49,774 nt of DNA from Shewanella waksmanii ATCC BAA-643 (GTDB lineage Bacteria > Pseudomonadota > Gammaproteobacteria > Enterobacterales > Shewanellaceae), in contig NZ_JAEH01000042.1 of assembly GCF_000518805.1 (NCBI RefSeq), positions 1 through 49,774 of the forward strand, read 5' to 3'. The notes below the pieces were generated by a model. That model ran no database searches. It saw only the letters and a list, made by a program, of their open reading frames with translations, and was not told the origin of the DNA. The position numbers were made by a program, and so were the translations under genes. Shown piece after piece: positions 1 through 8,340 of the stretch (position 1 is its first letter; every line of letters begins with the position of its first letter).

Positions 1-1
1 G

Positions 2-2584
2 CCAGAAGGCGGGCAGGTGACGCCGGCGAGTCAGCGTGTGGCCGCGGGTGAGGCAGGTGTGGTTAAGCTCACACCAACTAGTGGATGGCACATAGTTTCA
101 GTGAGCGGGTGTGGCGGGACATTAACCGGTGACAGCTATATCACAGCGCCAGTGACAGAAGCTTGTCACATAGAAACCAAGTTTGAACAAGAAAGTTATC
201 TAGTATCGATAGAGTTAAACGATATTCAAGGGGGAACTGTCTCCCCTGTTGAACAAATGGTATTACATGGAGAACAAGGCTTTTTTGATGTTGCTATTAG
301 TGATAATTGGATTGTAGATAGAGCTAGTGGTTGTAATGGAAGTCTAGTAAATGGCATATATAGTACGTCGGCGATTACTGAAAGTTGTCAAATTAGTATT
401 TTACTTAAGCATCTGAAGCATACGGTTACAGCTGCTCTAAGTATTAATGGAGGAGGTCGTATTTCACCAACGTCTGTACAAGTGGCAAATGATGAGAAAT
501 TTTCGTTTACTGTCACACCAGATGATGGGTGGCTAATTAATGAGGTAACAGGTTGTAATGGCTTGTTAGCCTCTAACATATATACAACTGAAAATATTCA
601 TTCTCCTTGCAATATTACCGCAGACTTTATACCTCAAACTTATTTAATTTCTACTGAAATTGAAAATCCTCAAGTAGGCACCATATCGCCAGTTGAGCAA
701 TTTATTGATCACGAAGGTAGTGGTACGTTCGAATTACAACCAGCTGCTGGCTGGACCGTGGAGTCAGTGAATGGGTGTGGTGGAACACTAATTGATCTAG
801 TGTATACGACTGGAAAAGTTTATGGGCCATGTTCAATTAAAGTAAAATATGGCGTCGACTCGAAAAAATATCTAATTTCATCTGAAAATATACTTAATAA
901 GCAATCTATAGCAAGAAGGTATTATGACGGTTTTGATTTGGATGACGTTAGGGTTGTAAAAGTAACAAATGACACTTTTAGAATTCAAAACTATACGCCT
1001 AGGAAGTTGAAACGCCCTATGATAAATGTCAATGGTACAATATTGGTTTTGGATACTGGAGTTGAAGCATTTTCAATTGTCGAAGCTACTATACCTATAT
1101 CTTTAGGTATTGGGAATATTGCTAGTATTAGTTTCATCGACGATACGCCATTCTTTAAGGCTAAAGTTAAAAGCTTCAAAAATAATGAATCGAGTAGTTT
1201 ATTCAGAGGAACAACTGAAGCATATGCTGAGAAGTATCTTAAGCAAATAAGGGCTCAAAAGTATTTTGATAACCGCTTTGAAATTGTCCACGGATTTCTT
1301 GACTATAAAAATATGAATAGCACGAAAAAAGGTAATGTTAATGGATTCGATGTTGACGTTTACAATGATGCTTGCACCTATGATGGTAGTGATGGAATAT
1401 TAAATGTTGAAGTTCCTTTTATGGATGGGAGTATATCTCAAGCTGATAAGGTTGAAGTTTTTGTTACAGCTAATGATAAGTCCACTAATTCTGTCAAACT
1501 GTTTAGTTTACTGGCACATAAGCCAAGTTCTGTATACCGTATCCTTAACTCCAATTCATTAGGGCTTGCAACGGTAGGTAATGGTTGGCTTTCGGTTTTA
1601 CATAACCAATTAGTTACAGGTAAATATCCAAAATCGACTTATGAGCATGAAAAATTGCATAATCATGGTTTTGGGCATGATGGAGGGATGACATACGGCT
1701 GGTCGGATCAGTTTGTTAAGCTAATTAGAAATAACTATTATGATTTTTACTCTGATAGCTATAACTATTTGTCAAGTGATAAAAACTACATTGCTAGATA
1801 TCGTTTTGTTGACTATGACCAAGATAATATCGCTGTATTGATATGGTGGGGTGGGAGAGATTTGTACGATAGGGATATTCTGGATAAACATCATTTGAAC
1901 AAGTTTATATTTAATTCCAATAAGATTAAATTTAAAGAGATTGGAGTGTTTGATAATGAGACTTTCTCACCGTTTAGCTTCGATGTTAATGCAGATCAAG
2001 GTAAAACAGTTGGGGCTTTTAACAGTGGCGATTTTAAGCCTTTAACTCTTGCTGAAATTAATGGGAACTTGCAGAACTATCCAGCTTTATATGCTGTGTT
2101 TTCTAAGCCTAGTGAATCTGTGAATTTTCTAGTAGCCAGTGGTAGCGATGACAAATCTCGTTCAGGTAATTTAATTGTTAGATATCCTAGTCGTGGTAAT
2201 CTTAGTGAATTAAATAGTAATAGTATAAGCAGCAAGTTTAAGAGAAGCAGTTTTGGATTTTTCGAGGATAGACACGATTACCATGTTCTTTTAGAGGCAG
2301 TTAGTTCGACTAGTTTGAGCGGTTCTAATGTTTCTCAATATCGCCTTTTTTCTTTAGATGAAGCAGAGGCATTCTGTCAAAAGAATAATATGACACTTGC
2401 AACTTTTCCTGATTTGAAAGCTGAAAACCTTATTGAAATTCAAAATAAATATTTATCTAATGCATCAATGGTAGGCTTAGACCCGATATCGTTAGAAGCA
2501 TTATCTTTATCTGTAGCTCGCTCTAATGATGATGAGTATTTTATTGAATATGTAAAAAAAGGGCAGTTAGTATTATGTCGTTAG
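2..2584 (+). CDS. Large secreted repeat protein with metzincin-type zinc motif (5' end cut by window)
   Basis: The frame is open from base 2 onward, and GTG 17 is an internal codon inside a repeat, so the true start lies left of the window. Numbered from GTG 17, residues 1-280 hold about four repeats of roughly 70 residues. Each has a GGxVSP-type start, a GW, a GC(G/N)G and a later Cys, like the divergent InlB-B/bacterial beta-repeat families; the Cys pairs may form disulfides. The motif HEKLHNHGFGHD at 544-555 fits the metzincin pattern HExxHxxGxxHD, with a Met soon after (GGMTYGW), somewhat like M66 peptidases of the StcE/TagA type. The C-terminus (EAEAFC...LATF) faintly resembles a lectin-like fold. 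A secreted protease or adhesin is inferred; substrate unknown. The stop lies 31 bases before a fimbrial subunit gene, so co-transcription is likely. Confidence 0.75.
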   Translation, partial: PEGGQVTPASQRVAAGEAGVVKLTPTSGWHIVSVSGCGGTLTGDSYITAPVTEACHIETKFEQESYLVSIELNDIQGGTVSPVEQMVLHGEQGFFDVAISDNWIVDRASGCNGSLVNGIYSTSAITESCQISILLKHLKHTVTAALSINGGGRISPTSVQVANDEKFSFTVTPDDGWLINEVTGCNGLLASNIYTTENIHSPCNITADFIPQTYLISTEIENPQVGTISPVEQFIDHEGSGTFELQPAAGWTVESVNGCGGTLIDLVYTTGKVYGPCSIKVKYGVDSKKYLISSENILNKQSIARRYYDGFDLDDVRVVKVTNDTFRIQNYTPRKLKRPMINVNGTILVLDTGVEAFSIVEATIPISLGIGNIASISFIDDTPFFKAKVKSFKNNESSSLFRGTTEAYAEKYLKQIRAQKYFDNRFEIVHGFLDYKNMNSTKKGNVNGFDVDVYNDACTYDGSDGILNVEVPFMDGSISQADKVEVFVTANDKSTNSVKLFSLLAHKPSSVYRILNSNSLGLATVGNGWLSVLHNQLVTGKYPKSTYEHEKLHNHGFGHDGGMTYGWSDQFVKLIRNNYYDFYSDSYNYLSSDKNYIARYRFVDYDQDNIAVLIWWGGRDLYDRDILDKHHLNKFIFNSNKIKFKEIGVFDNETFSPFSFDVNADQGKTVGAFNSGDFKPLTLAEINGNLQNYPALYAVFSKPSESVNFLVASGSDDKSRSGNLIVRYPSRGNLSELNSNSISSKFKRSSFGFFEDRHDYHVLLEAVSSTSLSGSNVSQYRLFSLDEAEAFCQKNNMTLATFPDLKAENLIEIQNKYLSNASMVGLDPISLEALSLSVARSNDDEYFIEYVKKGQLVLCR

Positions 2585-2615
2585 AAAAGTGTGTGGTTTT
2601 AATAGGAAAGGAATA

Positions 2616-3395
2616 ATGAATATATTTAGATTTTCTAAGCCAATAGCATTCTATGGTGCTTTGATTTTTTACAGTAGTTTGGTGAATGCTGTGTTTGTTG
2701 AATCTGTTGATGGAGGGTTTTCTACTGAATTAACACTTAGTGGAAACATATCGCAACAACCTCTAAGTTGGATGTGGGATATACCTGATCATACTCAAGA
2801 AGGGTTATTGAATGATTGGGTTATGAAAAAAGATGATATGGTCATAGAAGGTAGTAATGCGCTTTATGAATTTGATAATAAAGTTGCATACAGGTTGCTA
2901 CAGGGATATACCAAGAGACTAGCTTATAGCGGCGGTTTAGCAATACGTCCTAATATTGTTTTAGGTAATGCAACTGACGAAGTTACTGTAGACGGTACTA
3001 TCCAAACAGTAGAAGTTGCTGCTTTAGGTTATTTTTCCAACGAAGCAACTATAAGCGGCTCATTAACCATGACAGTGCAAGCTGGAAATGCTATTGCTTT
3101 GTATTGGCAGAATACGCAAAAAAAATGGTTGGCTAATAGTGATAGTGAGCTAGGACTGTCTGCCAAAGCTTTGTTGAAGAACAATGTAGAGAATTTTAGT
3201 AGTTATTATAGTCATATTGATGAAGAAAAAACTCAGCCTTATCAGTGGATATATAATATGGCAGGTGAGGAGGGGGCATTACAGTTGGGGTTAGCATTTG
3301 ACTCAAAAATTTCAAACTACCAACTCAGATTTCCAATAGCAGCAGTCCCTGTAGTTTGGAGTGCTGAGCTTCCTATTACAGTTACCTTTCAGTAA
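2616..3395 (+). CDS. F4/K88-like fimbrial subunit, paralog 1
   Basis: Secreted protein of 259 residues. I place the start at ATG 2616, not the in-frame GTG 2589, because AGGAAAGGA at 2604-2612 is a good ribosome site and the product then opens with a clean signal peptide (cleavage about VNA/VF). The mature start (ESVDGGF...L.GNI...WMW) and the C-terminal beta strand (VVWSAELPITVTF) match the pattern of K88/FaeG-type major fimbrial subunits as I remember them. It is a clear paralog of the product at 5123-5884, with shared ES(A/V)DG, WMW, GYTK, NVEN..Y and TW-A..P-TVT positions. Subunits of this family need a periplasmic chaperone and an outer-membrane usher; neither is in this window. It follows the metzincin-like gene by 31 bases. 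Confidence 0.65.
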   Translation: MNIFRFSKPIAFYGALIFYSSLVNAVFVESVDGGFSTELTLSGNISQQPLSWMWDIPDHTQEGLLNDWVMKKDDMVIEGSNALYEFDNKVAYRLLQGYTKRLAYSGGLAIRPNIVLGNATDEVTVDGTIQTVEVAALGYFSNEATISGSLTMTVQAGNAIALYWQNTQKKWLANSDSELGLSAKALLKNNVENFSSYYSHIDEEKTQPYQWIYNMAGEEGALQLGLAFDSKISNYQLRFPIAAVPVVWSAELPITVTFQ

Positions 3396-5122
3396 TATTA
3401 TCGGTAAACAGTTTCCACCTTGGATAAGAAAAGGATTTCTTTATTTTACGGAAAGGATTCCGAATTTTTATCTTTCTATTATGGTGCTTTTACACAAATC
3501 AAGCGATTAGCTAATATGATTTATGCTGCATTGTAAATACTTTGCATTAGTGGATTTTTTTAGTGTCGTTTTTCAATTTTAGGATAATTTGGTTTTGCAT
3601 ATTTTTGATTGCCTTTAGATTAATGGGATTATCAATTCATATATTTTTATTGTTAAGTTAAAACTATCCTTGTTATCTATCTATACTTTTTTAATTCTTG
3701 AAATGTTTTGATGGCAACAATTTATCTTAGTCAAGATGTACAATCATGATAAGGAGGCTATGTTGTTAGTGAACGGTCATAAATTCCATATTAAGAAATC
3801 TAGACTCATTCTTTTTTGTATTGATTATCTATGTATTTACTGAGGTAAAAGTAAATGTCACAGGATAAATAAATTGTCGTTGTTTTGATAAAAGATATCC
3901 AAGTTCCTTTTTACCTGCTGTACTGCACTATCACTTTTTTGGTTAAGGTTAAGCAAAGTAATAAATTTAAATTGTTACGAGCACAGTAATGTTTTATTTT
4001 TAGACCGTGGTCACGGTGCTAATGCTTTGTTTTCGTTGTTATTTAGTTAATTTAATTTTTCGATCTATTCTATAAATATTGCGCTAATTTCATTTTGAAA
4101 CAGGTTTTTAGTCGCGTTAATCTAGGCGTGATTTGATTCGGCTAGCTATGCAAGGGGTACTTGGTTTTGGGAGAAAAATTTAGTGGAATGAGATTTATGA
4201 AGTTTGGAGTCATAAATTTCTAAATGACGGGTGCTAGTTTTCAATCGCAAGGTCTTTCTAAATTAGCCCAATGATGATGCTTGTTGAGCTATGTAGAAGG
4301 TTAATACTGTTGTTAACTGGCCTACTAAAATTCACATCTTAACTAATATTGTTTTTATAATCTTATAAATTCCGTTTTTAAGCTCTTTGTTTGCTTAAGT
4401 GTCTAGTAGGTAAGTTGATTTTTGATTTGCTAGTGTTTTTTGTTTTAGGTTGCTGAGCGGTAAAAAGTAAATTTTAAGGCTTTGTCATCTTAATATTTTT
4501 TAATTTTTTTTATTGTCTTTGGTATTTGCTTTGTCTCATCTAAAGTTTGGTTGTCGGCATCGGCAGACGCTTGTAACGTTATTAAACATACATATGCAGG
4601 AGGAATGCAAAATATCATGTAGACAAACCAAACGGGATATTCAGCGAGCGGATATACTATATACAGCGAGCAAAGAACGTTCTGATTTGAAATGGTACAT
4701 AATATATGATTGCGATTTTAACTTAAACACGCCTTTGTTTTTGTGCTAGCACCATCGCATGTCATTTTGTACTTTTGTAAACTGATTATGCGTTCCTATA
4801 TGAAGTGTGTTGTTGCGTTATTTGCAGTTTGCCGTTGACTGAGGGAATGTGGATGTTGAATTGAAATATTTGAAATATAAAGTAGTAAGTGGATTAACAC
4901 GTTTTTATGAACAGTGTATATGTTGCTCATTGCGCTGTGGTACAAAAATGAGAACAGGCAATTTATTTTACTAAAGTATGTTTCATTTTCATTCGATATT
5001 CGCTTAACGAAAATGTGACTGTATTTTAATAGAGACGAAACTCAATTTAGGTCACTTTTGTAAGTATGTAAGTAGCACGATAATGTGAAACTACTTTGAA
5101 TATGTATATAAGGATTGATGAA
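3396..5122. other. AT-rich 1.7-kb gap between the two fimbrial subunit genes
   Basis: Apart from the weak hairpin at 3449-3462 I recognise nothing here. The stretch is very AT-rich, with many stops in all frames. The only longer open frame (4513-4749) starts with TTG, has no convincing ribosome site and looks unlike a protein. The gap is long for a space between two paralogs. It may carry promoter and regulatory DNA for the second subunit or be remains of deleted genes, but I could not recognise fimbrial fossils in it by eye. Confidence 0.5.
3447..3469 (+). terminator. Possible weak rho-independent terminator after fimbrial subunit 1
   Basis: CGGAA (3449-3453) and TTCCG (3458-3462) form a short 5-bp stem, followed by AATTTTTA. 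It lies about 55 bases past the stop. The stem is short, so this is tentative. Confidence 0.35.
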
Positions 5123-5884
5123 ATGAAAAAGACGATGATCGCAGGTATGGTGTCGGTACTTATGGCAGCTAGTGCGAATGCTGCGTTTACTGAGTCAGCT
5201 GATGGTACGTTTACGGGCTCTTTGAGTTTTAGTGGCTCCATTACAGATACACAACCTGCTTGGATGTGGGAACTCCCAGAAGTGACAATCAACAGTGTAA
5301 CTGATTGGAATGTTGACAAAGCTGCTGGCGTTCTAGAAGGTGAAAACGCCGTATTTGACTTCGCTGATAAGGGAACGTTTGAGTTTCTTCACGGATATAC
5401 AAAATCTGTAGCTGCTGGTGGTCAACCTGGCTTTCGTCCTATAGTCACAGTTGGTGAAGGCGATACAGCACAAGAAATTAATGACACAGTTAAATCTATT
5501 TCTGTTGTTGCAAGTGGTGTTGGTAGTGATGGCGCGGCAACAGCCGATGGACAGTTATCATTTAGTATCAGTGGCGGTAATGCGGTCGCGTTTTTCTGGC
5601 CAGAATCTGGTTTATGGTGGTTGGCGTATAGCGGTGGAACAGCTGGTGCTAATGCTCGTACATTGCTTCAGAGTAATGTAGAAAATTATGCCACTGTTTA
5701 CGCGCAAATTGATATGGAAGAGGAAAGAGCTTTTTCTTGGAACTATAATTATCTAAATAATACCTCGTTGAATGCGTCAGGCGCGTTTGATTCAACCATG
5801 TCTGATATCAAACTTAGTTTCCCATCTACTTCAGTTCCTGCCACATGGACTGCCGATGTGCCAGTTACTGTAACCATGATGTAA
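5123..5884 (+). CDS. F4/K88-like fimbrial subunit, paralog 2
   Basis: Secreted protein of 253 residues. ATG 5123 is chosen over the in-frame TTG 5096 because AAGGA at 5110-5114 sits 8 bases upstream and gives a typical signal peptide (MKKTMIAGMVSVLMAASANA, then AFTES). The mature part has the K88-type pattern: ESADGTFTGSLSFSGSI near the start, WMWELP, a middle GYTK...GFRP segment, a GGNAVAFFWP strand, an ARTLLQSNVENY segment, and a terminal strand ending TWTADVPVTVTM. The aromatic and hydrophobic alternation at both ends fits donor-strand exchange. It is the better-conserved paralog of 2616-3395 and is followed by a strong terminator, so it is probably its own transcript. Likely a pilus structural subunit or adhesin. 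Confidence 0.7.
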   Translation: MKKTMIAGMVSVLMAASANAAFTESADGTFTGSLSFSGSITDTQPAWMWELPEVTINSVTDWNVDKAAGVLEGENAVFDFADKGTFEFLHGYTKSVAAGGQPGFRPIVTVGEGDTAQEINDTVKSISVVASGVGSDGAATADGQLSFSISGGNAVAFFWPESGLWWLAYSGGTAGANARTLLQSNVENYATVYAQIDMEEERAFSWNYNYLNNTSLNASGAFDSTMSDIKLSFPSTSVPATWTADVPVTVTMM

Positions 5885-5908
5885 GGTAAAACTTTGCATT
5901 AATAATAG

Positions 5909-5940
5909 AAATTGCCCATCAATTTGATGGGCAATTTTGT
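5909..5940 (+). terminator. Strong rho-independent terminator after fimbrial subunit 2
   Basis: A near-perfect hairpin: AAATTGCCCATC (5909-5920) pairs with GATGGGCAATTT (5926-5937), followed by TGTTT. It starts 24 bases after the stop and ends just before the ribosome site of the EAL gene, so read-through into that gene should be limited. Confidence 0.85.
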
Positions 5941-5965
5941 TTGTACGATATATAAGGGGTCAGAT

Positions 5966-6685
5966 ATGCAGCTTAGTTTAGATGTTTATGTCCAAGAGAT
6001 CGTGGCAACAAGTGGTCGCCCAGAAGGCGTGAGTGTAGAGGTATTGGTTCGCCCTATAGGAAGCAGCCTACCAACCAGTGTGTATTATGATCTTTTAAGT
6101 CAAAGTAAGGCAAAAAAAATCATCTTGGCTTCAATGACTTCAATTTTGAATTTAGATTTTTCAGATATGAGCATGATTGCAGGATCTGGTGAGCAAATTT
6201 GTCAGTTGTTTTTTAATGTTGAACCAGAATTACTTCCTGAAATAAAAAAAGAGATAGTTGAGTTTCATGCAATGCTAAAGATGTATGGAATAAAACTTGT
6301 GATTGAGTTAACTGAAAGGGTGACTTTGGAGTTTGATAAGAAGTATAGAGATATATCTGAGACACTTTTTGAATTAAGCGACGAAGGAATATGCTTTGCT
6401 ATGGATGATTTTTCAGGTTTCCGAGATGTAAGGCGTGGATGGCTTCTTACCGGCGCGATCTCTATTGTCAAATTAGTTTTGCCAAATGATTTTTCCTATG
6501 TTAGCAAAAGTCGACATGATTTCTTATTTTTGGTCAATGAAATAAAGGCTAGAAACGTTGATGTAGTCATAGAGAAAGTCGAAACATTTAAAGAGTTATT
6601 GTGTTTGGATATGCTGAGCTGTGACTATGTGCAAGGGCATTTTTTTGGGGAACCGCAAAAGGTATCTGCGTTAAGTGTTTTTTAG
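5966..6685 (+). CDS. Solo EAL-domain protein, likely c-di-GMP phosphodiesterase
   Basis: A 239-residue protein made of one EAL domain with no sensor, GGDEF or membrane part. The start is ATG 5966, with AAGGGG at 5954-5959; an upstream in-frame TTG (5912) lies inside the terminator hairpin. The signature glutamate is in EVLVRP (EVL instead of EAL). Other visible catalytic positions are the N of FFNVEP, the E of IELTER, the DD of MDDFSGF, the K of IVKLVLP, the E of IEKVET and the Q of YVQGHFF. All key residues seem present, but loop 6 (KLV in place of KxD) and AEGVET (here IEKVET) are altered, so it may be active or only bind the ligand. Its size and setting next to fimbrial genes recall MrkJ of Klebsiella type 3 fimbriae. 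Inferred role: lowering c-di-GMP to control pilus expression. Confidence 0.75.
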   Translation: MQLSLDVYVQEIVATSGRPEGVSVEVLVRPIGSSLPTSVYYDLLSQSKAKKIILASMTSILNLDFSDMSMIAGSGEQICQLFFNVEPELLPEIKKEIVEFHAMLKMYGIKLVIELTERVTLEFDKKYRDISETLFELSDEGICFAMDDFSGFRDVRRGWLLTGAISIVKLVLPNDFSYVSKSRHDFLFLVNEIKARNVDVVIEKVETFKELLCLDMLSCDYVQGHFFGEPQKVSALSVF

Positions 6686-6723
6686 TGTTCTGGTAGGGAG
6701 TATGTTTAGCCTTTGGAGGTCAA

Positions 6724-7590
6724 ATGAGAAGATTGAACAGTTTAGTTATCTTGTGTGTAGTTTTAGTCTTGTCTACGGCATGTGGTTCTTTTGTGGAGCT
6801 GGAAACACCAAACCAGAACGATAGGGTAAAGCTTATTATAATACATTATACCGCAATACAGGAGGATGAGACGTTAGCACGATTTATGGATGCAGAAGCT
6901 GAAGTCAGTTCACATTTTTTAGTCAGCAAAAAAAATATTTATCGGTTAGCTGATGAAAGTAAAAGAACTTTTCATGCTGGTTATTCTAGTTGGAATGGAC
7001 GTTCTTTTTTAAATGATACATCGATAGGAATAGAACTTGTACAAAAAATACAGTGTGGAAATGATGACTTCGACTCTGTTTGTATGTTTAAGGATTATGA
7101 CCCGAAGTTAATCATCAACTTAGAAAAAGTATTGGCACATGTGTATGAACGGTATCCCAATATTGAAGCCATTAATGTGGTTGGTCATCAAGATATTGCA
7201 ACAAGTCGCAAACTAGATCCAGGCCCTAGATTTCCTTGGCAGTACTTATATAGTAAGGGTTACGGTGCTTGGTATGATGAACAGGATTTTTTTAACGAAT
7301 ATCGTAGTATTAAAAATATCGGCTTTGATGAAAGTGATTTGTTTCAAGTTATCGTTAGGTATGGTTACAGTGAAACTGATGATATGGAAACCGTTATTAG
7401 AGCATTTCAGGCACATTTTACACCGACTCATATAGCAGGTAAGGCATGTCCATATACCATGGCTGTGGCGATGGCTTTGTTGAAAAAATATAAACAATCT
7501 GACTATGAAGCTGCTTGGGCATCGCTAAAACCTAAAGTAACTGGACAAGTTAAAGGCCATGATTCAAAAAATAGTTTGGAGCCGGGCTAG
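6724..7590 (+). CDS. amiD: N-acetylmuramoyl-L-alanine amidase lipoprotein, AmiD-like
   Basis: A 288-residue amidase_2 family protein that would cleave the lactyl-amide bond between MurNAc and the stem peptide. It has a lipobox (LSTAC, Cys20), so it should be anchored by lipid. Zinc ligands are visible as His41 in IIHYTA, the His in VVGHQDI and the Asp in KLDPGPRFPW. The C-terminal 80 residues (AFQAHFTP...) resemble the small helical peptidoglycan-binding domain of AmiD. Length is close to E. coli AmiD. GGAGG at 6715-6719 supports the start. It lies 38 bases after the EAL gene on the same strand and ends in a terminator, so the two may share a transcript. Confidence 0.85.
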   Translation: MRRLNSLVILCVVLVLSTACGSFVELETPNQNDRVKLIIIHYTAIQEDETLARFMDAEAEVSSHFLVSKKNIYRLADESKRTFHAGYSSWNGRSFLNDTSIGIELVQKIQCGNDDFDSVCMFKDYDPKLIINLEKVLAHVYERYPNIEAINVVGHQDIATSRKLDPGPRFPWQYLYSKGYGAWYDEQDFFNEYRSIKNIGFDESDLFQVIVRYGYSETDDMETVIRAFQAHFTPTHIAGKACPYTMAVAMALLKKYKQSDYEAAWASLKPKVTGQVKGHDSKNSLEPG

Positions 7591-7612
7591 AATGGTGCTT
7601 GTTAGTTTTACT

Positions 7613-7645
7613 AGCGCTCTACTTAAAAGGTAAGGGCGCTTTTTT
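7613..7645 (+). terminator. Rho-independent terminator after amiD
   Basis: AGCGC at 7613-7617 pairs with GCGCT at 7636-7640, the stem extends with G-T pairs and a bulge, and a run of T follows to 7645. It begins 22 bases after the stop. Confidence 0.7.
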
Positions 7646-7808
7646 GTGTCCGTTTTTGGTGAAACAGGGGATACGTTTAGCTAAAGCGATTGCCTTTTGC
7701 ACGGCTTTAGACAGAAAAGCGTTGAGTATAGTAAAACAGTTGGTGAAATTGACTGAGACTGCTTTGTCATCGCTTTAGGTCAGCGAGTGGAATAGGAGGG
7801 AAGAAGGA

Positions 7809-7836
7809 TATCGGCAACACAGGCGTGTTGCCGATA
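7809..7836 (-). terminator. Terminator hairpin of the lpp-like gene
   Basis: A perfect 12-bp stem (7809-7820 with 7825-7836) around a 4-base loop, directly after the stop of the - strand lipoprotein gene. Read on the - strand it is followed by a pyrimidine-rich stretch (TCCTTCTTCCC). Strong terminators are typical of lpp genes, whose mRNA is abundant. Confidence 0.85.
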
Positions 7837-7843
7837 AGACACA

Positions 7844-8110
7844 TTACTTCTTGTAAGAAGAAGCGATGTTGTCGATACGATCGTTAGCGCGCTTAGCTTC
7901 AGCTTGTGCGTCCATCGCAGCAGACTTAGCGTCTTTAACATCAGAAGCTAGAGAACCTTGCTCAGACTTCAGAGAGCTAACTTCAGCTGATAATTGATCA
8001 ACCTTGTTACCTAGGTTAGCAACGCTTTCTTCAAGAGCAGTAGTGTTTGCACAGCCACCAAGTAGGGCAGTCATTGCTACACCAGCAATCATCAGTACTT
8101 TTTTGTTCAT
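7844..8110 (-). CDS. lpp: Major outer-membrane (murein) lipoprotein, Lpp family
   Basis: An 88-residue lipoprotein. The signal peptide ends in a lipobox (LLGGC, Cys20). The rest is one long heptad-repeat helix (VANLGNKVDQLSAEVSSLKSEQ...), which in this family forms a trimeric coiled coil between outer membrane and wall. The last residues are SYKK; in E. coli Lpp the terminal Lys of YRK is joined to peptidoglycan, and the terminal Lys here may do the same. It is slightly longer than E. coli Lpp (78). AAGGGA upstream of the ATG on the - strand supports the start. It is monocistronic, with its own terminator. An alanine-rich Lpp-like OM protein of another name is possible. Confidence 0.8.
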   Translation of the reverse strand: MNKKVLMIAGVAMTALLGGCANTTALEESVANLGNKVDQLSAEVSSLKSEQGSLASDVKDAKSAAMDAQAEAKRANDRIDNIASSYKK

Positions 8111-8340
8111 TGGGAAATCCCTTTAAATCAGTTGGATTGAATGGAGCAGATGCGTAGTACAACTGCAACTTGTTAATTATGTCATAGATAGCGTAATTTG
8201 CTATTTATTTTCACCCTAAGGTATTAATACATTAACTAATAAATGCCCAAATGCAAGTCGAAAGCCGCATTTTTAAACTAAGTTGACGTTTTCTTCACAT
8301 AAAAGTCATATATCTACAGTTTATTCGACTGTTCTGATGC

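Noticed and set aside
4513..4749. 78-residue open frame in the fimbrial gap
   Set aside because: It begins at TTG without a convincing ribosome site, has irregular composition and no family likeness. An AGGAGG inside it precedes only a five-codon frame.
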